Shown here piece by piece: positions 52,782-62,000 of a stretch of 64,000 nucleotides of DNA. The notes beneath the pieces were generated by a model, which was not told where the DNA came from, made no database searches, and saw nothing but the letters and a program-made list of their open reading frames with translations. Source of the stretch: Otatea glauca (Eukaryota; Streptophyta; Magnoliopsida; Poales; Poaceae); the NCBI GenBank assembly GCA_036346275.1, contig JAYEVK010000316.1, positions 186,001 to 250,000 on the forward strand, written 5' to 3'. Position 1 is the first letter of the stretch. The number at the start of each line of letters is the position of its first letter. The position numbers were made by a program, and so were the translations under genes.

Positions 52782-54440
52782 ATGGTGAATACTCGAGGGA
52801 ACAACGGAGCTTCAGGAAGTGGACTGCGCCAGAACGACAACACCAACGACGGAGGCAGCCCTCAACCACCACCAGTTGACATGCAGAATCCGGGAGCGTT
52901 TCTCGCAGTAAGCAGACTAACCGATGCGCACTATGATGCAAAGAATGCAACAGATGGCCAACGCAGCAGCCAACAATAACAACCCTGTAGCTCAGAACAA
53001 CCATGGTGGACCTCGACCTCACTCAAAGCTATCATATTTTATGAGGACTAGGCCACCAACTTTTTCAGGAAATGTGAACCCTTTGGAAGCCGATGACTGG
53101 CTTAGAACTATTGAGAAGAAGCTGCATATCACGCAATGTGAAGGCAATGAGAAGGTGCTCTACGCCTCTCATCAATTGGAAGGAACCGCCGCAGAATGGT
53201 GGGAGAATTACTGTGCCGCTCATGGAGCCCCGCAAGAGATCACTTGGGAAGAGTTTACTAATGCTTTTCGCCAGATTCATGTTCGGAGGGAATGATGGAC
53301 CTCAAGAAGGAAGAGTTCGTGGCTCGAAGCAAGGAGGCCAACCAAAGGGCGAATACGAATAAATTTACCCAGTTAGCTCGATATGCCCCTGAAGACGTAG
53401 CGACAGATAAAGCTAGGCAGTCTCGTTTCATGAAGGGACTAAATTCAGGACTGCAGGTGGGACTAATTACCCACAATTTCCTGCACTTTCGTGGAGTTGG
53501 TTAATAAGGCTTTGATCCTAGAGGATAAGCGCAAAGAGCCGGGTGAAACCGTAGCGCTTAATGACTAATCGGTGGACGCCCAAACCATCTACGCTTGAGG
53601 ATGTCACCACAACAATTTTCTAGATTCCAACCACCACCGTGAACAAGACATCAACCCTCGCACTCGCCCGCCAACCGTAACTTTCAAACGCCAAAGACAG
53701 GCAACAATGCACCAGAGGAAACCAGAATCGCAGTGAAAAGGTGCTATACTCGCAACGAGCCGTGACACTTTTCTAATAGGTGTCCATGTAGAGGGAGGCA
53801 TCACGCCGGTTTGTTTTAACTTGGGAACAACACCGCCAAGGCACCAGCCTCGAGGAGGAAATCGTGTGCCGTGTCAAGCCGAGCAACACCGCAATCAACA
53901 AGTCGTGGAAGGATCAACCACATCACCGCAGATGGAGCTGTGAAGCTACAGACGTCAGATCGGGTAAGTTCCTGGTCAACTCAAGACTGCCATGCTTTGT
54001 TTGATTCTCGAGCTTCGATTCGCTCGCTTTCAAAGTTTTGCAACCAAGAATGGATTTCAAGTGGTGAATCTTAAGTGTGTGCTTTAGTCCAAGCCCGTGA
54101 TCCGAGCTTAGATCTAACCTTGGGTATTTGGGAGCTAAGTTGCTTATGGATGGGATAGAATTTCTAGCGAATCTTATCTTAATAGATGCGCAATCCCTAG
54201 ACGTCATCCTTGGAATGGATTGGCTGTCAAGGCATAAGGCTGTTTTGGATTGTGGCCGAAGGATCGTGACTTTGGAAGGCCCTAGTGGCAAGAAAGTAGA
54301 GTTTCAAGCGACCGCAGTTCGCGATGGGCAGTTAATGGTCAACAGCGTGAAAGCCATCAGCATGGAAGATGTGCCAGTAGCCAGGGAATACCCGGATGTG
54401 TTTCCAGAAGATTTGCCAGGATTGCCACCGGACCGTGATA
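52782..54440 (+). pseudogene. Chromovirus gag and protease, truncated before RT
   Basis: Starts MVNTRGNNGASGSG at 52782; the gag core is in the frame of 52924-53295 (PPTFSGNVNPLEADDWLRTI, LEGTAAEWWENYCAAHG), continuing at 53292 (FTQLARYAPEDVATDKARQS). The zinc knuckle near 53.74-53.79 kb is damaged (CYTRNEP, stop, HFSNRCP). The protease Asp site is changed (HALFDSRAS for DSGAS), then VILGMDWLSRHKAVLDCG and YPDVFPEDLPGLPPDRDI. Normal RT sequence should follow but LTR sequence starts instead. Non-functional. Confidence 0.82.
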
Positions 54441-54675
54441 TTTGGCCAAAGAAAATTGTAAAAATATCAGAAAAATTCTAAAAATTACTTTGAGCTATTT
54501 GGGACTCAAATAAAATATTTCCAATAAAACTTTGCAAAAGCTTTTCCATTATTTAATTGTTTTCAGGGAAGGCTTTATTTGAATAATTCTAAATAAATTT
54601 CAACAAATTCCCAAAAATTCACAAAAATCAAAAATACTCCAAAATTTAAATTAGGGCAAAATTTAGGGTGTTACA
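54441..54675 (-). repeat. Inverted fragment of the chromovirus LTR start
   Basis: On the minus strand it begins TGTAACACCCTAAATTTTG and shares with the LTR at 48523 the words AATATTTTATTTGAGTCC and CTCAAAGTA in the same order and spacing. It diverges clearly from that LTR, so it came from a different copy of the family. Confidence 0.78.
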
Positions 54676-55430
54676 GCTGCTTAGGGAAGATAGTAAGAGT
54701 GTAGAGGAATACTATCAGGAATTACAAATGGGTATGTTGCGCTGTGGTATAGAGGAGTCTGAGGAGGCTGCTATGGCTAGATTTATGGGTAATGAACCGT
54801 GAGATTTATGACATTCTTAATTACAAGGAATATAATTCGATCACTCGCTTGTTTCATCTCGCTTGCCATGTTGAAAGAGAAGTGCGAGGACGACGCAAAT
54901 GGTTTAGCACGAGAACTAATATTTCGCGGTCGTGCTAACACTTGGTCAACACGAGCCCCACCTACTGACCACAAGGCAACCGCCGCACCGCCCTCCAACA
55001 ACAACAAGATTCGACCTTCCTCTTCCGCGCCGATTTCCAAGCCTTCGAGGTAATAAAACTTCTACACCAGAGCCCGCCAAGAGCTCGCCTGCTGTTTCAA
55101 CGGGAGGACGAGGATGTGCAATACCATTAATGCAAGGGGTATGGTCACATGAGGAGTCAATGTCCGAGCAAGCGTGTGCTGATTGTGCGAGACAATGGTG
55201 AGTTTTCTTCTACTAGTGATTTGGATGAAGAAACATATGCTATGCTTGCAGCTGACAATGCAGGGAGCGAAGATGATCATGACTAGGAAGAGCACATTGA
55301 TGCCAACCATGCTAACCATTATGAGAGCCTCATTGTACAACGTGTGTTGAGTGTCCAGATTGGAAAGTCCAACCAAAATCAGCGGCACACCTGTTCCAAA
55401 CCAAATGTGTCGTCAAGGAGCGATCATGTC
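54676..55430 (+). pseudogene. CRM gag remnant
   Basis: EEYYQELQMGMLRCGIEESE, EYNSITRLFHLACHVEREV, then a knuckle remnant CKGYGHMRSQC preceded by a stop where the first Cys should be (near 55.13 kb), and PSKRVLIVRDNGEFSSTSDL. The capsid N-terminal half is gone. Confidence 0.8.
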
Positions 55431-57345
55431 GTGTGATCATTGATGGAGGAAGTTGCAACAACCTTCCAAGCTTGGACATGGTGGAGAAGCTTTGTTGGAG
55501 ACAAGACCGCACCCTTGCCTTACTATGTTCAATGTTTCAACAAGATTGGTAAGGTTAAGGTTACACGCTTGGTGAGAGTACAATTTGCTATTGGTTCCTA
55601 TCATGATTTTGCTGAATGTGATGTCATACCCATGCAAGCATGTTCTATATTGTTAGGTAGACCTTGGCAATATGATAATAGTTCTGTGCATGATGGTAGA
55701 ACCAACCAAGATTCCTTTGTGCGTAAGGGAAAGAAGATTGTATTGCATCCTATGACTCTGATTCCATTCTTAAGGAGGACATTGCTAGAGCTAGTAAGCA
55801 AAAGATTGATGAAAGTGCAAAAAGAAAAATTCTAGTTCTGTTTGTGATAATAAAATGAGATTAGGTTGAAAGGTGCATGTTTTCTCGCTACCAAATCTGA
55901 TGTGAAGGAACTGGTTGTTGATGAATCTGTTTGCTATGCCTTAGTTTGCAAGGATGCTTTGTTCTCATTTGAGGAGATACCTGCTGCTTTGCCTCCTGCT
56001 GTGACTAACCTTTTGCAGGAATATGTTGAGGTTTTTCCCAAGGACGTTCCTCCAGGCTTGCCACCAATTCGAGGGATTGAACATCAGATTGACCTCATTC
56101 CTGGAGCATCTTTGCCCAATCGAGCGCCATATAGGACTAATCCGGAAGAAACTAAGGAGATACAACGCCAAGTGCAAGAACTGCTTGACAAAGGGTACGT
56201 GCGTGAATCTCTTAGTCCTTGTGTTGTCCCTGTCATTTTAGTTCCTAAGAAGGTTGGATCATGGCGCATGTGTGTTGGATTGTAGAGCAATCAATAACAT
56301 TACCATTACATATCGTCATCCTATTCCTAGGTTAGATGATATGCTTGATGAATTAAGTGGCTCTACTGTGTTCTCTAAGGTTGATTTGCGTAGTGGTTAC
56401 CACCAAATCCGCATGAAATTAGGCGATGAATGGAAAACAGCTTTCAAAACTAAGTTCGGCCTATATGAGTGGCTAGTGATGCCTTTTGGTTTGACTAACG
56501 CACCTAGCACTTTCATGAGACTAATGAATGAAGTTTTGCGTGCTTTCATTGGTAGATTTGTAGTGGTATATTTTGATGATATCTTGATCTATAGCAAATC
56601 ATTAGAAGAACATCTTGCTCATTTGCGTGCTGTTTTTGTTGCCTTACGAGATGTACGTTTATTTGGTAACCTTGAGAAGTGCACATTTTGCACCGATCGA
56701 GTTGCTTTTCTTGGCTATGTTGTTACTCCACAGGGAATTGAAGTTGATCAAGCCAAGGTTGAGGCAATTCAGAGTTGGCCGACTCCTAAAACGGTCACAC
56801 AGGTTTGGAGTTTCCTTGGACTTGCAGGATTCTATCGTTGCTTCGTGAAAGATTTCAGTACGATTGCTGCACTGCTGAATGAGTTGTCCAAGAAAGGCGT
56901 GGCTTTCCAATGGGGCAAGTCACATGAAGATGCCTTTGACTTGTTGAAAGAGAAGCTGACCCATGCACCACTGCTCCAACTCCCAGACTTTGGTAAGACT
57001 TTTGAACTTGAGTGTGATGCTAGTGGTATTGGGATTGGAGGCGTGCTGATCCAAGAAGGTAAGCCGCTTGCTTATTTGGTGAGAAATTATCCGGGCCTCG
57101 CTTGAACTACTCAACTTATGATAAGGAATTGTATGCACTGGTTCGAACATTAGAGACTTGGCAACATTATTTGTGGCCCAAAGAGTTTGTTATACACTCT
57201 GATCATGAATCCTTGAAGCACATTCGTAGCCAAAATAAGTTGAACCGTAGGCATGGGTAGAATTCATTGAGACTTTCCCTTATGTTATCAAACACAAGAA
57301 GGGGAAGGATAATGTTATTGCTGATGCTTTATCATGACGATATAC
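55431..57345 (+). pseudogene. CRM protease, RT and RNase H
   Basis: Protease VIIDGGSCNNLPS near 55433 keeps the catalytic Asp; GSYHDFAECDVIPMQACSIL follows. Reverse transcriptase spans about 56.0-56.8 kb with LDDMLDELSGSTVFSKVDLR and intact YFDD (56569-56580) in a 283-aa frame (56254-57105). RNase H (FELECDASGIGIGGVLIQEG) breaks at about 57.10 kb and continues after a shift. A stop lies in DALS (TGA near 57.335 kb). Confidence 0.87.
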
Positions 57346-57346
57346 C

Positions 57347-58615
57347 ATGCTTTCACAACTAGACTCTAAAATCTTTGGCTTGGAAACGATTAAAGAGCAA
57401 TATGCGCTCGATGCTGATTTTAAAGATGTTTTGCTAAATTGTAAGGAAGGAAGAGTTTGGAATAAGTTCATTGTTAATGATGGTTTTGTGTTTCGTTCTA
57501 ACAAGCTATGCATTCCAGCTGGATCTGTTCGTTTGTTGTTGCTTCAGGAAGCACATGGAGGAGGACTGATGGGTCACTTTGGTGTGAAGAAGACAGAGGA
57601 TGTCTTGGCCAACCATTTTTATTGGCCAAAGATGAGGCTCGATGTGGAGCGCTATGTCTCTCGCTGTTCTACTTGCAATAAAGCTAAGTCACGACCGAAC
57701 CCACATGGTTTATATATGCCTCTTCCTGTTCCTAGTGTTCCATGGGAGGATATTTCAATGGACTTTGTTTTAGGCCTACCTAGGACAAAGAGGGGAAGGG
57801 ATAGCATATTTGTTGTCGTGGATCGGTTTTCTAAGATGGCACATTTTATACCTTGTCATAAGAGCGATGATGCTACAAACATTGTTGACTTGTTTTTCAG
57901 GGAGATAGTTCGCCTACATGGAGTGCCTTCCACAATTGTGTCAAATCGATGCAAAATTTTTAGTCATTTTGGCGACGCTTTGAAGAAACTGGTACCAAGC
58001 TTTTGTTTTCTACTACATGTCACCCTCAAACCGATGGCCGACCGAAGTTGTCAGCGTAACGTTGTCTACAATGTTGAGAGCCATTTTGAAGAACAATTTG
58101 AAGATGTGGGAAGAGTGCCTACCTCATGTGGAGTTTGCCTACAACCGCCATTGCATTCTACTACCAAGATGACTCCTTTTCGTGGTATATGGTTTCAACT
58201 CGTGCACCCATTGATATTTTGCCATTACCATGTTCGAAAAAGTAAACTTAGATCTGCTAAACGTGTTGATTTTGTGCTGAAATTACATGAGACTACTAAA
58301 GATAACATTGAGCGCATGAATGCTAGATATAGAGTTCTTTGGTGTCGGTAGGAAGGAATTAACTTTTGAACCCGAGATCTTGTTTGGTTGCACTTGAGAA
58401 AGGATAGGTTTCTGATTTGCGAAAGTCTAAATTGATGCCTAGAGCTGATGGTCCTTTTAAAGTGATTGCTAAGATAAATGATAATGCATACAAGCTTGAT
58501 TTGCTCGCAGACTACAAAGTGTAAGCAATTCTTTCAATGTTGCTGATTTGAAGCCGTACATGGGTGATGAAGATGAGCTTGAGTCGAGGACGACTCCATT
58601 TCAAGAGAGGGAGGA
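57347..58615 (+). pseudogene. CRM integrase
   Basis: A 334-aa frame to 58351 holds the zinc-binding start (GGGLMGHFGVKKTEDVLANH, RCSTCNKAK), VPWEDISMDFVLGLPRTKRG and DRFSKMAHFIPCHKSDDATN. The second catalytic Asp region is damaged (IVSNRCKIFSHF for IVSDRDAKFLSHF), and the DGQT...NRTL region is garbled by small deletions. The tail resumes in another frame with DEDELESRTTPFQEREDDED into the LTR. Compared with 1-564, losses cluster at CAG/CTG words. Confidence 0.87.
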
Positions 58616-59520
58616 TGATGAGGACATCTCCACAATGGATACAACCAGCTCTAACTCCACTCACCAGGATGAACCACCACTTCAAGGACCACTCACTCGA
58701 GCCCGTGCACGTCAACTAAATTATCAGGTGAAGGCGTTCCTAAGTATTCCAATTAATGATACAATGAATGAGATGCTATTTAATTTTTCTGATGATGTGA
58801 TTATTCTTAGGAACCATGGAGAAGACCCACAACGCACAAAGGAGTTCGCGTCCAGAGGGAAGAGCACATTGAAATCAGATTCGGACTTCCAGAGATGGTC
58901 AGATTCAAACGGCCATAACTTTTGATCTAGAAGGCTTCTGGAGGTCTACGAGTACAAGAACGAAAGCTCTGGTCGTCCTCTTTCTAACCAATCTGAGATC
59001 ACCTCCAAATTCCTTCCGAGTCAACGGGAATACGCAAAACAATCCAGAACACTTTTCCAGTCCGAGTCTAATTGGGCTCTAGTCTTTATTTCGAGTTGTA
59101 ATCAGTAGGCCCATGTTAAGGCCAGTCTGTACGCCTTGGTCTATAATTAGCCAGCCGCCACCATAGTTAGGGTTTTGGGTTTTGTTTGTTTCAGTTAGCC
59201 ATTGCTATCGCTTGTACTCGCGCGTCGACTAGGCCGCCTGCCTACTTGTTCATCGGAACCCCAACTTCGAAAGTGTTTTTATTTCGTAACCATCCAATTC
59301 ATATTCGCAATTGAGTTGCCTGTAATTCCTTGTTCTTGCCGGTTCTTCGATTGCTCGCAGAACAAAGACCTTCGTGGTCAGGTTGGTCGCGCTTCCGCGT
59401 ATCAATAACCTTCGTGAGGGTGGTGTACCGGCCGCTAAGGCGCAACGTCGGGTTCGTTGTAGTCGGGCCGCCAACTTCGCCTCCACCGATCGACGCTACC
59501 TCCTCTCATCGAAAGATCGG
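58616..59520 (+). repeat. 3' LTR of CRM element, end missing
   Basis: TGATGAGGACATCTCC start; the coding tail (frame 58548-58925) gives GPLTRARARQLNYQVKAFL and LRNHGEDPQ. TATAAT at 59142-59147 precedes TAGCCAGCCGCC. The near-terminal word CATCGAAAGATCGG is present, then sequence switches to the CACTA transposon. Confidence 0.83.
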
Positions 59521-59547
59521 ACGCCTAGTTCTATCGAGCATCTATTC

Positions 59548-60543
59548 AATGAGTCATCATTCTTCACAGCCGACTTCAATGACCTTTTTGACGTCTTAAA
59601 CCTCGACGCCCTCGACGTTGCACTCTTGAGATTCTGGACATTGTAAGTGTGTGCATTCACATTCTACATTCGTATAATATCGATAAAAGTCATATATATA
59701 TATATATGACTCAATGCTTTCGTATATTTAGATACATGATCCAGGAAGCGAGGAAGAACAAACAACCGGTGGGTTTCCTGGACCCACACATAGTCTCCAA
59801 GAAAACAATGGACAAAGATTACGGATTTGTCGATAAATACTTCGGAGAGGCCTTGGCGGCCCAAAAAGATAAAGAGTTCATACTTTTACCCCACAACCCA
59901 GGGTAAGTGCTAGTTTGATTTGCACTATATTCACAACTCTGTTCTGTTAATTGACCGTGCTGACATACCTGTGTAGGTTTCATTGGGTTCTCATTGTAAT
60001 TCATCCATCGACGAATCGGGTTATTTACCTTGATTCCTTACAGAGTGGCAGCCACGACTTACAACCTATCGCAAAAATAATCACCAAGTAATTAATCATG
60101 TTTCCTCCAAAGATAACATGGTCATGTAGGTTGTTCAAACGTGTATGTTTCTCCTGGAATAGCTGAGGCTAACCTATTGCAATCACGTAGCGCGTTCAAA
60201 GTGTACAAATATTATGGAGGGACTTCTGGCAAGGACAGGGCGAAGCTGAATCAAGATTTTAAGTTTCCCAGAACACTGTACACAATAATCCTATGTAAAC
60301 TATGTAATAATGATTCGAACTAACCAAATCTATATTTGCAAAGTGCTACCAGCAGGGAAAGGAAATAACCGTTGTGGATTTTACGCTTGCCACAACATGG
60401 AACTCCTTGTCACTAAGAAAACGCCTAATCGGGTAACAATCGTTGGAAGAGGCCGATCTGGAGCGAATTCGAGGACAGCTTTGTGCCTTCTTGCTCTGTC
60501 AAGTTTTACACAAAAAAGACGAGTTCCACGCTGCCGTATAACT
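59548..60543 (+). pseudogene. Ulp1-like (C48) cysteine protease gene, 3' exons
   Basis: Exons inferred from frame and splice sites: to 59642 (FNDLFDVLNLDALDVALLRF, donor GTAAGT), about 59735-59902 (YMIQEARKNKQPVGFLDPHI..., donor GTAAGT), 59977-60087 (GFHWVLIVIHPSTNRVIYLD), about 60130-60285 (AFKVYKYYGGTSGKD...FKFP), about 60343-60543 (GKGNNRCGFYACHNMELLV). The C48 triad His (FHW), Asp (YLDS) and Cys (CGFYAC) are all visible. The N-terminus is lost and the frame across the fourth exon is uncertain, so I list it as a pseudogene fragment. Role in transposition is unknown. Confidence 0.75.
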
Positions 60544-60799
60544 TGAGGAGTCGTATTTTTTCTAAATTACCATTTGGGTTAATTGTCAAACTTGTGTTGT
60601 GGATTTGTAAATTGTAGTTGTGTATTCGATTAATTGGTTAATACTATTGAGTTACATTTGGTTAATATATCCGAGTTCATTTTCAAATGGTTGTAATGTT
60701 TTTGTAACATGAGTTTAGTTATTCTGTAATCTGCTTTTTTCTAGAGGGCGTGGCTAGCATTACCTCAGGCTAGCCAATAAATAGATTAATGGTTGCCTA

Positions 60800-61095
60800 T
60801 TGGAAGTCTTATCACAGACGGTTTTTAATTAAAACCAGTCTGTAATATAAAGATGTAACAGATGATTTCAAACAAAATCCGTCTGTGATATCATCACATC
60901 ACAGATGGTTTTCAACTAAAACCATCTGTAATGTAATGATGTAACAGACGGTTTCAAACAAAAGCCGTCTGTGATATCATAACATCACAGACGGTTTTTA
61001 AATAAAACAGTCTGTGATATGATATGATAATATCACAGACGGTTTTAGTTTAAAACCGTCTGTTATATATTCTATCACAGAAACCGTCTGTGATA
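60800..61095 (+). repeat. CACTA subterminal repeats
   Basis: About 14 short motifs in alternating orientation (ATCACAGACGGTTTT and AAAACCGTCTGTGATA with variants), separated by 10-25 bp. Paired motifs form potential hairpins. Expected binding sites of the element's transposase. Confidence 0.88.
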
Positions 61096-61193
61096 TGCCG
61101 TAATATCATCGACATGATGGTTGCATTTGTTCGGGAAACCGTGCGTGATGACAGCCCGAACAAATGCTCGTGATAAGCTTTTCTGTAGTAGTG

Positions 61194-62000
61194 AATTTGG
61201 AAAGGAGACATCTTAGTAGTGGAATGCATTGAACGGTTATAAGCAAACTCAATATGAGGTAAACATTCTTCCCACATTTTAAGATTTGTCTTTAAAATAG
61301 CTCGAAGCATTGTAGATAAAGTTCTATCAACAACTTCAGTTTGCCCATCGGTTTGGGGGTGGCATGTGGTGCTAAAAAGTAATTTGGTTCCCAATTTATT
61401 CCACAAAGTTTTCCAGAAATGACTAAGAAATTTTGCATCACGATCAGAGACTATGGTATTTGGAACACCATGCAAACGAATAATCTCACGAAAGAATAAA
61501 TTAGCAACATGGATGGCATCATCGCTCTTGTGACATGGTATGGAATGTGCCATTTTAGAAAATCGATCAACAACCACAAAGACACTATCTCTCCCCTTCT
61601 TAGTTCTAGGCGATCCTAAAACAAAATCCATTGAAATGTCCAACCAAGGGGCATGGGGAACAGGTAGAGTAATATACAAACCATGGGGTTCAAGCCGTGA
61701 TTTTGCACGTTGACAATTGGGGCAGCGAGCAATAAACCTCTCCACATCTCGCCTCATCTTTGGCCAAAAGAAGTGATCAGAAAGACTGGCTTCAGTCCTT
61801 TTAACTCCAAAATGTCCCATGAGTCCACCACTATTTGCTTCCTGTAACAACAAAAGACGAATAGAACTAGCTGGAATGCATAGCTTGTTAGCACGAAACA
61901 AGAACCCAACATGCAGGAAAAACTTTGCCCATGCTTTCCCATCCTTGCAATTCAGCAGTACATCCTTAAAATTAGGATCAAACAAAGCTCCTTTATAGTT
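61194..62000 (-). pseudogene. CRM integrase, 3' part lost to CACTA insertion
   Basis: Long minus-strand frame: GGLMGHFGVKRTEASLSDHF, RCPNCQRAKSRLEPHGLY, LDISMDFVLGSPRTKKGRDS, IVSDRDAKFLSHFWKTLWNK, DGQTEVVDRTLSTMLRAIL, AYNRSMHSTTKMSPFQ. Zinc residues, both core Asp and the region of the Glu are present. The last residues of the frame (below 61194) are CACTA DNA. Apart from the truncation this integrase has few lesions. Confidence 0.88.

Larger units (their letters stand above)
48523..54675 (+). mobile_element. Chimeric long-LTR chromovirus (probably Tekay lineage)
   Basis: Begins with a ~3.05-kb LTR (TGTAACATCCC...CCTTACA), primer site, leader, gag and protease, then breaks at about 54440 and ends in an inverted copy of the LTR start. 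Both outer ends therefore read as the LTR 5' terminus pointing inward. Flanking pentamers (CGACG and GCTGC) do not match, and the neighbours on each side are different, truncated elements. Reverse transcriptase, RNase H, integrase and 3' LTR are missing. Lineage call rests on LTR ends and size, MVNTRG gag start and YPDVFPEDLPGLPP. Confidence 0.75.
54676..59520 (+). mobile_element. CRM element lacking its 5' part
   Basis: Starts abruptly inside gag (LLREDSKSVEEYYQELQ) next to the inverted LTR fragment, then has protease, reverse transcriptase, RNase H, integrase and a 3' LTR from 58616. The LTR end (normally ...CATCA) is not reached before CACTA sequence begins at about 59521. Integrase is closest to that at 1-564. 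Frames break repeatedly. Confidence 0.85.
59521..61193 (+). mobile_element. 3' end of a CACTA (En/Spm) DNA transposon
   Basis: The right terminus TTTTCTGTAGTAGTG (61179-61193) is the inverted form of CACTACTACAGAAAA, the typical CACTA end. Before it lie about 14 subterminal copies of CACAGACGGTTT or its complement (60.80-61.09 kb), the usual transposase-binding array. Upstream is an Ulp1-type protease gene of the kind many plant CACTA elements carry. The left half, including the TNPD-type transposase and 5' end, is missing; the left edge abuts a CRM LTR. Confidence 0.9.
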
